In this document: piece after piece, positions 35,053-45,644 of the stretch
Layout of the letters: every line of letters begins with the position of its first letter
Position numbering within the stretch: the stretch's first letter is position 1
Source: Trigonopsis variabilis
Lineage: Eukaryota; Ascomycota; Trigonopsidomycetes; Trigonopsidales; Trigonopsidaceae
Length of the DNA stretch: 64,000 nucleotides
Direction: 5' to 3'
NCBI GenBank assembly: GCA_003707065.3
Contig: PPXM03000009.1
Location: 1 to 64,000 of the forward strand
Program-made: the position numbers and the translations under genes
The notes under the pieces: model-generated
The model's database searches: none
What the model was told of the DNA's origin: nothing
Seen by the model: only the letters and a program-made list of their open reading frames with translations

Positions 35053-35811
35053 GATAGCTCGTCAGTGACGTTGTCACGCTCAATCGAGTCAAGCCATCGG
35101 GAGACCACATGGAGTTAGCCCGCCTCGCCGAACCTCGGGCGAATATTTCTGTTCTTCGATCGAGACAGAGTTCGATAAAGCAGATGAGTTGTCTTTTGGC
35201 TCTAGAGGCTTGAAAACTTTGTATATCCATTAGTTTTTCTATCGGCATTGGCCGGATTCCCCAGATTTGTTTCCCAACCGATACAGCTCTCCTGATAGTG
35301 CAGGCGTTCCAACATAAAGATAAACTGGTTGACAATTGAGGTCAAGAGTTGGAGGTCGAGCGTTGGAGGTTCCAGCTCGGCTCGTAGTAAAATATGAATA
35401 AGTAGATTAGAAATGATAAATTACTTAAAGGAGCAAAGTCAGTTATGGTTCTGAGGTTTTTGGGTCTTGCTCTATGTATTATTGATCTCTTAAAATAAGT
35501 GGGCTTTATGGCGAGATAGATCGAATTACATCTGCAAAGATGGAACATGAAGCGTATAAAGACGCCAGAAGGAAGAAGAAATACGTTTAGGCCAGATACC
35601 CGCAGCCGAGATCAAGCACCAATAAAGATGACTAGGGTGACTAGACTAGACTAGACGATCAAGATCCCCTGTGGCCTTCACACAAGAGCATTGCTGTTAT
35701 TTTGCTCTACACACAAGAGCAATCAATGATCTCCACCGATACATAAAGAAGGCAGGGCGGTTGGCACACACGTCGTGAGCAGTACATCCCATCGCCACAG
35801 CAACCCCTGTC
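35053..35811. other. intergenic between GDB1 and U4 with short repeats
   Basis: About 0.76 kb without a recognised gene. It should contain the GDB1 promoter at the left end and U4 upstream elements at the right end. GACTA is repeated three times in tandem at 35639-35653. A 12-mer repeat nearer U4 is listed separately. Confidence 0.5.
35679..35721 (+). repeat. paired CACACAAGAGCA element upstream of U4
   Basis: CACACAAGAGCA occurs at 35679-35690 and again at 35710-35721, 31 bp apart, with an inverted partial copy TTGCTCT between them. The pair lies 125-165 bp upstream of the U4 start and may be a transcription element, but no known motif is claimed. Confidence 0.4.
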
Positions 35812-35818
35812 TATAAAA
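35812..35818 (+). promoter_or_regulatory. TATA box of the U4 gene
   Basis: TATAAAA lies 33 bp before the predicted U4 start, the usual position for a Pol II TATA element. Confidence 0.7.
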
Positions 35819-35844
35819 GGAGGCCCTAAGCAAATTTGCTCCCC

Positions 35845-35973
35845 ATCTTTATGCTCGGGCATTACGCATATCAGTGAGGATTCGTCCGAGATTGCGTTTT
35901 TGCTGGTTGAAAACTACAACCTGACCGCTCCTATTAGTACCTAGTACCGATAGGGAATTTTTGGAACATCCTA
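35845..35973 (+). ncRNA. SNR14: U4 spliceosomal snRNA
   Basis: About 129 nt strongly resembling budding-yeast U4. The RNA opens with ATCTTTATGC (35845-35854), the stem II strand that pairs with U6 GCATAAGGAT with one G-U wobble. The 5' stem-loop with its kink turn (CAGTGAGGATTCGTCCGAGA) binds Snu13/Prp31. The stem I strand TGCTGGT (35901-35907) pairs with U6 ATTAGCA with two wobbles. The variable central domain is shorter than in baker's yeast. The Sm site AATTTTTGG at 35956-35964 lies near the 3' end. A TATA box lies 33 bp upstream. The 3' end is estimated as about 9 nt past the Sm site. Confidence 0.95.
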
Positions 35974-36256
35974 CCATTGTATGGTTTTATTCATTATGGT
36001 CGAGGTTCGTTGAGCCAATTGAGACGATGAGACGACATGGCCTTTGACCATATGGCATGTATTTTACCTGAAAGATCATCTTTACAAGTTTTTATCCGTA
36101 GAACATGCACAGGTTTTATTCGTAGAACTTAGGATGCTGCGTACACAGTGTAGTCGAGTCAGTAGTTTCCTTGTATGGTTAACAGGCATGCCCATTTGAA
36201 CCCCGATTTGGCAATTCTCAACAGCAATAAGAAGCCGTCTTCGCCATGTCGGCTGT

Positions 36257-36789
36257 ATGGCTTATCCTGCAGCATATCGAGCAGTCTATAGCTTTCTAAG
36301 ATTCAGTCAGATTGTCTTGGGATTGGTGCTATTGGCTCTGGGAGCTCATGTCTACGACAGTGGGTACCTGTACCGCCCTAGGCCCTTTGATGACCCTTTG
36401 TACACAAACTATCTGCTCTATTACATGATAGTCGGAGGACTTTCGTTTGCATATTCGCTGTCTTTGGCTGTCGCTGTCTTTCGATGGCCGCGACTGTGCA
36501 AGTCGACCACCGTCCAAGGAGGAGACTTTTTGGCCATAATATTCTCCTTGGCCGGAGCCATTTGTACTGGCTACGAAAACCTGTCAGGCAGAAACCCCTT
36601 GCGGGTAACTCTGGACGCCCCGAGTTATCTTCATACTGTCCCTGCCTATGTATTAGGTTTCCTGAGGTGAGTCCGTTGGCAGCACGTCCTGACTTTAGCC
36701 TGTCGTATCTTCTTTCTCTGCTCAGTGGAATCCATGCTCCAAACGAACACCAAAGTCTAATCCTTGACTCGTTGAATGTAAAGCCTTGA
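36257..36789 (+). CDS. small four-helix membrane protein, MARVEL/Nce102-like
   Basis: Two exons (36257-36666 and 36699-36789; 32 nt intron with a GACTTTAG end) encode 166 residues. Four hydrophobic helices are visible: FSQIVLGLVLLALGAHVY, YYMIVGGLSFAYSLSLAVAV, FLAIIFSLAGAICTGYEN and YVLGFLSLSYLLSLLSGI. The last is completed by the second exon. Size, helix spacing and the short hydrophilic ends fit MARVEL-domain proteins such as Nce102/Fhn1, which organise plasma-membrane eisosomes; assignment is by architecture, not by a diagnostic motif. An out-of-frame ATG at 36246 opens an 18-codon frame (36246-36299) that overlaps the start and could dampen translation. It lies 284 bp after U4. Confidence 0.6.
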
Positions 36790-37158
36790 TGCCATAAGCC
36801 GTGAGTCCTGGAATCTTCACTCAGACGTTCAGTCATGGCTTGAACTGGCAGACGATAGTAATGAATTTTATACGATTAATCAACGCTTGCCCATGTCCAA
36901 CTTCAGTTCAGAGAGTTGCTTGCGTCGCTGAACCAGATGAGATGAGTCAGTTCTCCTCGATGAGACAACAGCAACTTTGTATCTTGTCGCAAACTACCTT
37001 AGTTCCATGTACACGTCTCCTCGTAAGGGCAGTGTATTCGTACGTTTATTCTGGAAAAACATCTAGCAAAGGTTCGTAGGCTCGCGGTGAGGGGGAGCGA
37101 GGTCGATAACGAGCGTTACGATTTCTATTACTCAGAATGCACAATTAAGCAGGACGAG
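36790..37158. other. intergenic, nothing recognised
   Basis: This 369 bp gap separates the MARVEL-like gene from the Zn2Cys6 regulator, both on the plus strand. No element was recognised. Confidence 0.5.
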
Positions 37159-39579
37159 ATGACACCGAGAGCAAGTCGAGGGGTTCCAAAATCGGTACAA
37201 ATGAATAATAGAAGGATAGCTTGCGTCGAGTGTCGCCAGCAAAAGGTATTTACTCTGGTCTTGCGGTCGTGCTAAGATGGTCTAGGTGAAATGCGATGCT
37301 GCAGATAAACAACCAGGGCCTTGCACCCGATGCAGTCGCCGTGGTTTGAGATGCGAGATCCAAAAGAACTTCAAACGAACTTATAAGCGAGCGTGAGTGT
37401 TTTCTACCAGCGTGCACTGACGGCTAGACATTTTGCCAAAATGGAACAAGAGATTGAGAACTTGAAGAAGAGTCTGAAGACTGGCCTTCCCGAGACAGAG
37501 CTGGTCCGGCAGACGATAGACAACCTGACTCGCACTCCTGACGAGGTCCACAGGATCCAGTCTCCTACGTTTAGTCCCGAGCAAGCAGTGGAACCGCATC
37601 CTCCCTCCAGTGAGGACGATCCTCTGAGTATCGCTTGTCCGCCAAAGACTCTCAAAGATGTCACTCTGTCGAGCGAGGAGATACGAGTGTTGTTTCATTT
37701 ATATCGACGGGACTACCACCACCATTTCCCTCTCGTTGACTTGACGCGGAGTCCTGAGCGGATTTACGACTTATCTCCGCTGCTCTTCTGGATCCTGATC
37801 TTCACAGCCTCAAGACGATATCAGTCAGGATCACTACTATTGGAGCTTCAGCTACCTATCCGACAATTAATCAATACTGCAAGCCCTCCGCAGCCCAAAG
37901 TCGAGATGCTTCCGAGCGTGTACGACGTGCAGGCCTTGTTGATCTACTCGATCTGGCAGCCACCGGTCACGGTTTTGACCTTATCGTCTTCTTGGACCAC
38001 TTCAGGCGTGGCCATGTATACGGCCATCAAGGTTGGCCTCCACTGCCCCGGTCGAGCTCAGGAATTCGCGCGAGTGAAGATCGATCCCAAGTTCCAGGAA
38101 ATCAAAGAGAGCGTTAGAACCTGGATCAGCTGTAATATAGTAAGTCAAAGCGTCGCCAATGCGTTTGGGTACCCGGCCTTTTCTATGTTCGACTGGACGA
38201 TCATCAATGCCTGCCGTCCTGACAGCCTGCTCGACATTCCTCCTAGAATCAGGTTCAACATGAAGGTCATGCGCATCACCGACAAAATCGCAAAGACGCT
38301 CAACAATGACTACCGGAGTTTCACCGGCGTCTCATTGGCAGAACGCGACCTGTTGATCAGGGTTCTGTCGTTTGAGATCGACGAGCTGGAGAGCAGGTCC
38401 ATGCCGCTGTCGCTAAACGATCAGCTGCTTATCGATGAAGTGCGACTGTGTCTGAAAGCCTATCATTTCTTCAACGACGATACCGACGATCCTGCAGTCA
38501 GAATCGGCTTGGCGGACGCATATATCGCAGCTATGGCGGTTCTGGAGACTACAAAGAAGCTCGACGACGAGAACCCAGGCTGTTTTCTCTACATTCCCAT
38601 CTATGTCTATATGGTCATCGCCTTGGCGATGGCCGTGCTACTCAAGCTGATCAACTGCGACTTTATATCTGCCCAGTTCGACGTCAAGAGGATCCGAACC
38701 ATCTTTGTCACCATGATCGAGCTGCTCCAAAAGACGCCTTTCCACGATGACGAGGTCCAGTACCGCATGCTTCGGGTCATTGTGCGTCTTTGGAACGTCC
38801 GTCACACTCCTGGACTGCTCGTTCCCCGGCTCAAGGTCAAGTCGAGAATGGGCTCGAGTGTCTTGTTTGACTTGCTCTTCACCTATAGGACCCACTTTGG
38901 GACGCTGCGGCCCCAGAGCCAGGAACAAATGGGCCAATTAAACAATGACAAGGACGATCCTCAGGGTCCCGGCCACGAGCGATGCAATCATGCTGTTGGG
39001 CGCTGTGAGCTGGTCAATCCAGTGAACGTGGAGGACGAAGTGCTGAGAATGAAGGCTGAAACTGCTCGAGATGCCCGACTGGCCAAAGAACAAAGCGAGC
39101 AGTTACAAAGAAGAGAGCATACTGTCGAGGACGGCAGTCGGCTGGGGCGACGCGAATTTCACGAGCAAGAGGAAGTAGGATCCAACTCGCTGACGCCTGA
39201 TCAAGAGTTCCTGATGCCCCTGAGAGTGCCTGAACCGACGTACCGGATCTCGCTGAGCCAGCTAAGACGGAGCAGCATGGTGGACAATGAATTGAGAAAC
39301 CAGTCTAACGCTGTGGTCAAAGAGAAAGACGATTTCTACGCGGCAAGTCTCCGACATGGAACCAGCTCCATGAAAGGAGCCGACGTCAACTCTCAGGTCG
39401 CGGGCTCGGTCATGAGTCTCCTGCGTCCTCAGGCTCAGCCCGATGGGTTCTTGAACGGGCCCCTGATGAGTGGCAGCTCGGGCCTGTTTGGAGCCGAGCC
39501 CATGGACGACGATTTGTTTTGGGGCGATCCGTTATGGACAGACATGATGACGCAGTTCCAGGAACCAGCCGGTCCTTAG
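37159..39579 (+). CDS. Zn2Cys6 binuclear-cluster transcription factor
   Basis: Three exons (37159-37245, 37286-37392, 37428-39579; introns 40 and 35 nt) encode 781 residues. The DNA-binding cluster is CVECRQQKVKC then CTRCSRRGLRC, with cysteines 22, 25, 32, 42, 45 and 52, split by intron 1. A short coiled coil (MEQEIENLKKSLKT) follows for dimerisation. The middle has the fungal-specific helical domain (about 180-560) with HLYRRDYHHHFPLVD and the FWILIFTASRRY-type block seen in Leu3/War1-like regulators. The C-terminal region is Gln/Glu-rich and ends in an acidic stretch MDDDLFWGDPLW, a plausible activation domain. The target pathway is unknown; neighbours give no hint. The first ATG in frame is 37159. 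Confidence 0.92.
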
Positions 39580-39657
39580 AACCAGACTGTACAATAGTGT
39601 ATATTAAGTGGGCCTTGTAATGCTCGTAGTCATCGCGTGTAACGCTATCTCGACCGT

Positions 39658-40750
39658 ATGACTGACCGCGGTCAGGTAGGGCCTCCCCTGTTTACGCTGC
39701 GCTGTCATCGTTGCGCGGTGACTGCTATTGCGTTTGGGCCCAATCTCGAGTTTGCGTCTGGGGATGAGGACGGGTACGTCGTTGTCTGGGATTTGGTATC
39801 GCGCAGACCGAAATATGTATGGAAAGCTCACGAAGGGACGATCCTGACCTTGATCTGGAGGTCAGGAGAGCTTCTGATTACGTATGTTACTTTTAATGGG
39901 CTGTTTCTAACTTCTCAGGCATTCACGGGACTGTCGCTTGATTGTATGGCGGGTGGACGAGGGCACAGCATCATTTGTCGGCCCATCTTCGAGCACCGAT
40001 ATTGATCCGAACCATTTCAAGCCTTGGATGGTTGTGGTATTGCCGGTTAAATCGATAAATTTCTGTAAAGTGGCCTTGCATGAAGACTTTGTTGCTGTGC
40101 CTGGAGCTGAGATGGAAGTAGTAGATATCTGGTGTCTGCTGCCTGAATTGATCAGATACGGACACGATATACGGCCGGATACCAAGACTGGAATTGTCAT
40201 GGCGCTCGAATTAACCCAGGACGCGCTGGTTGCAGGATATGAGAGCGGCCATGTGGCCATCTACAGACTGGACGTGAATAAACTGGAGCCCAAGCTGATC
40301 TACTTGGTGCAGGCTCACTCCCATCCAACGCTATCGCTATCTCTAGTGGCTGAGACTGATACAGTGTTTTCGTCAAGCGTTGATTCTGTGCTGGTCGAGC
40401 ACGGTCCCCTATCTGACCCGGGCTCAGGCCCTATAAGGTCCAAGAATCTCCACCATTCGGGTCTGGGATGCCTGTCCATAAGAGGCGACGCAAAGCTCAT
40501 AGCGTTGGCAGGCTGGGACGGGATGATCCGCATTCTCAGCTATGCGCAACTCAAACCGCTGGCTACGTTCAAAGGAGGTCGCCAAGATGGCGTCAACGTC
40601 GTGTCTTTTAGTCCAATAGTGGATGCTAGCGATCTCAATATTCAATCGGCCTCTGCCCTGCAGTTGAAGAGAATAACAGAAACGCGGTCTCGTCACTGGG
40701 TGGCGGTTGGCGGCAAAGACTCTAGAATAGCATTTTGGAACCTCTATTGA
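39658..40750 (+). CDS. ASA1: ASTRA-associated protein 1 (Asa1/GNB1L), WD40 protein
   Basis: Two exons (39658-39881 and 39919-40750; 37 nt intron) encode 351 residues. The first repeats read LRCHRCAVTAIAFGPNLEFA, SGDEDGYVVVWDLVSRRP, WKAHEGTILTLIW and HSRDCRLIVWRV, the typical opening of Asa1/GNB1L. A divergent middle with PWMVVVLPVKSINFC and ALELTQDALVAGYESGHVAI follows, and the last blade RHWVAVGGKDSRIAFWNLY closes the propeller at the C-terminus. In yeast Asa1 is a subunit of the ASTRA complex with Tti1, Tti2 and Tel2, which matures PIKK kinases. It ends 22 bp from the stop of the convergent DBP7. Confidence 0.85.
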
Positions 40751-40772
40751 CCCTTTCATAAACTATAATACA

Positions 40773-42902
40773 TCAACCAACATTATAATCTGACGCAGAA
40801 GCGTGGAGTTTAGCCATCTTCAACATGCGAGTTTCGCCGTCATTGTCCCGTTTCCGCTTTGCCTGAGCTTGATCCGATCTTACTTTGGCCTTTTGCCGAT
40901 TCACCTGGCTTGGAGCTTCTCGAAGACCAAACGATTTTGCTATATGTCCCAAGTGGAGCTGGCGGAGATCAAACACTGCGCGATCCTGACTCAAGTGGGT
41001 CGCATAGGCCTTGATGTAACTGCTGAATCCATCAATGGCTAGTTTTTTGTGAGCCTCAGACGCCATGACCCATCGCTCCACATTCAGATGCCATTCCGTC
41101 GCGCAATCCTGCCAATCTTCGCCGTCTTGTTTGAAGCCTGCCTGCAAGAGAGCCTCGTACTTGGTGGGATAAAGCGAAGAGTGACACGTCTTGAGTTGCT
41201 CCACGTATCCTTCTTCGCAGCCGGGCATGAGAAAGACAATGCTTCCGCCTCCATGCCCAGCTCGAGCCGTCCGCCCAACGCGATGAAGATGGTCGGCCAA
41301 GGAAAAGGCAGCGTCGTACTCGATAACATCTGAAATCGAAGGCAGATCCAAGCCTCTGGAGGCGACGTCAGTGCAGATCAAGATACTTGGGCCTTCTTGT
41401 CCATCTTTTCGGTTTTTGAAGCTAGAAAGGGCTAGCATCCGCTGCTGCTGGCTTAGAGAGCCGTGAAGACGCGCGATTTGGATGTTTGGGCCCACCAAAG
41501 GAGCTGACCGGACGACGTCATCCTGGGCAGTCTTTCCCGAGTCTCTTGTAAGAACTGCGAAATGAAAATCAACGCTGTGGGCGCATGCCACAAAGATGAT
41601 GATCTTGGGGTCTGAAGACTGGCTTCGGCTGCGAATGCATGAAACAAGGGTCACCAGGCGCAGTTTCGGTGGCACGACCACATATTCTTGATGCAGCTGA
41701 TTGGGCGCTTGTGACTCCGCCACAGATTTTCCAACCGTGATATGTTCAGCGTTTTTCAAGCTCTGCTGGCCGAGTTTCTCGACGCCATGCTTAAGAGTGG
41801 CACTGCAGAGCACGGTGACGCGGTGGTCAGGGAGCCCTTCGAGGGGTTTCTGCAATCGGGCCTGCGACTCGATGGCTCCCAGGATCTTATTGATGGTCTC
41901 TTGGAACCCTAGCTCCATCAGTCTGTCGCCCTCATCGAGTACGAGCCACCGCAAGGAAGACAGGTCGAGCCGTTCAGTGTTTTCGATATGGTCGGCAAGA
42001 CGGCCGGGAGTCGCGACAAGGATGTTCACGCCTTTTCGAAGCCTGGCTTTTTCAGCTTTTTTCTTGTCGCCTCCCGTGACCATCCCAGGCACGATGTATC
42101 GGCAGCAATGGGTGATCGTTTCGAGCACAGACAAGATCTGGGAGCACAGTTCACGAGTGGGCACGAGGATCAAAGCAAAGAGCCCAAAGGAACGGTTGAG
42201 CTTCGCTGGAGACGCCATCAGGCGCTGGATGATAGGAAGGACAAACGCCAACGTTTTGCCGGAACCGGTCTGGGCCTTGACAAATAAATCACGGTCGTTG
42301 GAGATCAGATTCGGAATCACAGACTGCTGGATGGCAGTTGGCGTGGTGATGGAAAGCTTGTTTTGCAGCACGTCGATCAACGGATTGCATAGGCCCAGCG
42401 AGGCTAGCTGGCTATTGAGGGGAGCATTAGACGGGTCTTGGGGAGTGTTTTCGACAGCTGCAACAGGCTCGGACGGTTGAGCAGAGACGTTATAGGTGAA
42501 GAGAGACGACACAATGCCGATGTCCTTTTTCGACGCTTTTTTCTCGTTTTCGATGTGTTTGAACGGCAGCATCTGATCTTTCGACGGCTTGGCACCATTG
42601 TCTCGCACTTTAGGCGGCTTGTTTTTCTGGAAACGCTCAAAAGTCGAGCTGGCCGGTTTCGAGGTCGAGGTCGAGGTCGTCGATTGCGCATTAGACTCGT
42701 CTGTCTTTGCGCTGCCAGAGTGGTCACGCTTCTTTGGCACTAGTTCCTTGGGCTTGTGCGAGTTTCCTTCGTCCGCATTTGCGAATTTTTCTGACCTTAT
42801 TGCGCGTCTGTTTGATTTGGAGCGAGAGAAGGCCTTCTTGGGCTTCACCGGCTCAGCAGGGATATCATTGGATATATTGAGGATGAACGAGTCGTTATCC
42901 AT
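40773..42902 (-). CDS. DBP7: DEAD-box RNA helicase Dbp7 (DDX31) for 60S biogenesis
   Basis: Single exon, 709 residues. A basic, disordered N-terminus is followed by the helicase core: Q-motif region with TTPTAIQQSVIPNL, motif I AQTGSGKT (210-217), PTREL, ATPGRLADHIENT, motif II as LDEGDRLMELGF (323-326 DEGD rather than DEAD, normal for Dbp7), SATLKHGVEKL, and the C-terminal DVASRGLDLP and HRVGRTARAGHGG. The GLPDHRVTVLCSATL and VEQLKTCHSSLYPTKYE segments fit Dbp7/DDX31. Dbp7 acts in the nucleolus on pre-60S particles, where it helps release snoRNAs around the peptidyl-transferase centre. The C-terminal KAYATHLS and LGHIAKSFGLREAP segment is the family tail. Confidence 0.94.
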   Translation of the reverse strand: MDNDSFILNISNDIPAEPVKPKKAFSRSKSNRRAIRSEKFANADEGNSHKPKELVPKKRDHSGSAKTDESNAQSTTSTSTSKPASSTFERFQKNKPPKVRDNGAKPSKDQMLPFKHIENEKKASKKDIGIVSSLFTYNVSAQPSEPVAAVENTPQDPSNAPLNSQLASLGLCNPLIDVLQNKLSITTPTAIQQSVIPNLISNDRDLFVKAQTGSGKTLAFVLPIIQRLMASPAKLNRSFGLFALILVPTRELCSQILSVLETITHCCRYIVPGMVTGGDKKKAEKARLRKGVNILVATPGRLADHIENTERLDLSSLRWLVLDEGDRLMELGFQETINKILGAIESQARLQKPLEGLPDHRVTVLCSATLKHGVEKLGQQSLKNAEHITVGKSVAESQAPNQLHQEYVVVPPKLRLVTLVSCIRSRSQSSDPKIIIFVACAHSVDFHFAVLTRDSGKTAQDDVVRSAPLVGPNIQIARLHGSLSQQQRMLALSSFKNRKDGQEGPSILICTDVASRGLDLPSISDVIEYDAAFSLADHLHRVGRTARAGHGGGSIVFLMPGCEEGYVEQLKTCHSSLYPTKYEALLQAGFKQDGEDWQDCATEWHLNVERWVMASEAHKKLAIDGFSSYIKAYATHLSQDRAVFDLRQLHLGHIAKSFGLREAPSQVNRQKAKVRSDQAQAKRKRDNDGETRMLKMAKLHASASDYNVG

Positions 42903-43108
42903 GGCCCAGTAGTAATTCTGGTGCTATTTCGTGGAGACAGTCCAGAAATTCTAGTCCAACTTGCCACGACTTGTCTGTGTAGTGCAATGGTAGGTCTTCT
43001 TGTTCCACAATGCAGCGTACAGTTCCCACCGTTGGGAGGTTTAGGAAATTTTTTCTACACCGTTACAGTACCGGGCGACCTCACCAAGCTGTACTTTGGC
43101 ACAGCGCC

Positions 43109-43933
43109 ATGGCCGATAATGGGTTATTTGTCAAAGGCGATGACAGCGACAGTGATAAGGAGGACGTTCGAGAGGATTTGGACCCTGTTGTTGAGGAGGT
43201 GCCTGTCTATCTCAACTCTAGCGTAGACGGACTGCTGTACTTGTTCCAGTATCCGGCGCGGGCTTCGACACGGCCGTACCAGAACGACGAGTCAGTGGAA
43301 CAGATGCGACTGAAACCACAGAGCGGTCTGGCAGAGGTTGACGTTGGAATTGGAACGAGCCAGTTTTTCGACGAAGAGAAGGCGCAAGAATGGGCAGTGA
43401 AGAACCAGACGCTCAGCGGAGTGATCAACAGCCAGGGAAACTATGCAGTAGGAGTCTTATCCGAAGGTGAGTGAGCGTTGCAGATAGGAATGCTGACGGC
43501 AGGAAAACTACATCTGTCGAGCCTGAGTGGAGTGGTCCAGCTGCGGCCTGAATTCAAGTACTTGGACCCGAAACCAAGAGAGAGGGACGCGACTGAGCCT
43601 AAAAAGGATGCCAAAGTTGTCCAGTTGAGCGTCAAAAGCGCTGGAGGGGGCCCTCAGTACAGCACCACGCTCGAGGCCGAGCGACGGGCCCAGGATGAAG
43701 AGTTTGTTCCGCTGACGTGGTCTAATGCCACTGACCGCGAAAGCTGGGACGTGTCCAAGCTGCTGAAACGCTCCAAGCCGGATCAGCTGCAGCCGGCTCA
43801 GACAGTGGACGAGTATATGTCCCAACTGACCGACGGATCCAAGGAGCGACAGCAATTGAAGAACTCTTTGCTCGAAAAGCCAAAGGCTCTTAATCCGATG
43901 TTCCAGGTGCGACGGCGGAAGTCCAAACGATAG
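43109..43933 (+). CDS. RPC37: RNA polymerase III subunit Rpc37 (RPC5)
   Basis: Two exons (43109-43466 and 43503-43933; 36 nt intron) encode 262 residues. The N-terminal dimerisation module contains DPVVEEVPVYLNSS, LYLFQYPARASTRPYQ and the EVDVGIGTSQFFDEEKA segment. The second exon begins with KLHLSSLSGVVQLRPEFKYLD, a strong RPC5 signature; ESWDVSKLLKRS and EYMSQL follow. Rpc37 pairs with Rpc53 as the TFIIF-like module needed for Pol III initiation, termination and reinitiation, and so serves genes such as the U6 locus in this window. The start ATG at 43109 is the first in frame, about 200 bp from the divergent DBP7 start. Confidence 0.9.
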
Positions 43934-44260
43934 TTGTCTGCAGGCAATCATCACGCATGAATATCTGTGAGGATAGGCTGCACGCAGGTGGAGACCCACA
44001 TTATGTGAAAGCATCTGATCTTCAGGTGCTGCCTGTTTATCAGAGGGCCTTGATCGCCCAAAAACCAAGAAAACTATGCTTTATTCTTCCACATATCTAC
44101 ATATGAGGAGGCACATGTGTTCAGATAGCAAACCTCTATCTGATACATTCATCTACGACGCAAAAATGTGCTTAATAGCAAATCTATATGTAAATACATT
44201 GTATCTATCTATCTATATGTACAAAAGTAAGAGCTTCGACCACCGTTACTAGGACTAGAA
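43934..44260. other. convergent 3' intergenic, AT-rich
   Basis: The 327 bp between the RPC37 stop and the oxidoreductase stop are AT-rich with a short ATCT run (about 44205-44218). No gene was recognised; it probably holds both polyadenylation regions. Confidence 0.5.
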
Positions 44261-45644
44261 CTAATACACCATGTCGATTGGAACGACTTGCTTAGTCAGT
44301 CGTGCTTCTTCGGCTTTGAAAACCACGAAATGGCTGAAAAGAGCTTCCCGAGGCGTCACGTGGAGAATGCTTTGGGCCTGCTGGACGGTGGCTCCTGCCT
44401 TGCGAGCCAGAAGCGCGTTAGCAAAAGCGTTTGCCAGCCCAGCGTCTCCGCCGCCATGGCCTGACGCTTCCATTTCGGCAATGGCTTCAGGCGTGAGGCG
44501 GTGTACGGTTTTCTGTTTGGAGCTAAAGTCAAACACAGACATCTCGCCCGAAACATGCTCGGCCCAGAGCTCGCCTTTGGTGCCATAGATTCGGGTCCGC
44601 CGCTGGCACACGTCTTCGGTCTGAGCCACCATGGTGAGTGTCGCTGTGGCTTGGCCGAAATTGAAAGCAACGACTTGGTGGTCGCACACTGGAGTTAGCA
44701 TCTTGGATACAAGGTCTCTTACCATCATTATCAGATTCGTAGACACACTTTCCGTACGCGCCCGTGCTCAGGGCCTCGATCACATGGGGAGGGTCTTCGA
44801 TATCGGTGATGACAGAGACGGGCCAGCCGACTGGTTTGCCATGGGATTTGAGGACGGGGTCGAGATAGATTGTCGTAGCTGAGAACGCGCACGAGTCCTT
44901 GATCGGACACTCGAGACAGCGCTGGGCGTCGTGGGCTTCTTTCGGCTTCTTATCCCTGCGGAACTGGTACAGGCCTCCAAAGGAAGACACATAGTCGAGG
45001 GTGGAACCTTTGTAGGGCTGAGAGTTGAAGAGCCAGAGAAGGAAATCAACGTCGTGGCAACACTTGGTCATCAACGAGAACGACGAGTCATTCTCTTTGG
45101 CCCAGTTGCCTCGGACATACGAATGGGCAAAGTGGAACCAGCCCACCGGCTCGGTATGCTCGACCGACACAATCTCGCCTATGGCGCCCGAGCGCACGAG
45201 CTCCATCAGTTTAGCGTTATAAGGCGAGTATCGAAGGACGTGGCCGATGGCCATAATGACATTGGCCGACTCAATTGCCTGGACAATCGTCTTTGAGTCC
45301 TCCCACGACGTCGCCAGCGGTTTCTCTACCAGGATATGCAGGCCCCGTTGGGCAAACGGAGGAGCCACGTGGACGTGAAGGGCGTCCTGGACCGAGACTA
45401 TGACGGCGTCAAGGTCGATCTGGCTCTTGTCGACTGCGTCGAGCAGTTGGTCCCAGCTATCGTACTGCTGGGCGTGGGGACAATACCTGGAACAGAACTC
45501 CTGTCGGCGGTACCGTCGTGGCTCTGCTATGGCTATAATGTCCACGTCCGAGCGTTTCGATAACGGCTGGGCATATTTCTCTCCTCTTTGGCCCGCTCCA
45601 ATAATCGCCAGCTTGATTACCTCGTGAGGTTTGATAAGTGGCAT
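44261..45644 (-). CDS. Gfo/Idh/MocA family NAD(P)-dependent oxidoreductase
   Basis: Two exons (44723-45644 and 44261-44688; 34 nt intron) encode 449 residues. The N-terminal Rossmann domain begins IKLAIIGAGQRGEKYA and carries ILVEKPLATS with the catalytic-site lysine of EKP. The second domain has GHVLRYSPYN, EHTEPVGWFHFAHSYVRGNW, KCCHDVDFLLWLF and a four-cysteine stretch (CLECPIKDSC). The later VAFNFGQATATLTMV and GTKGELWAE blocks are typical of sugar or inositol dehydrogenases. The substrate cannot be told. Upstream in-frame ATGs at 45719 and 45695 would add an Arg-rich, acid-free leader that could target mitochondria; 45644 gives the normal start. Confidence 0.85.

Noticed and set aside
40773-42902. 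DEGD instead of DEAD in Dbp7, and DYT instead of DFG in haspin, as broken active sites
   Set aside because: Both are the normal forms for these families.
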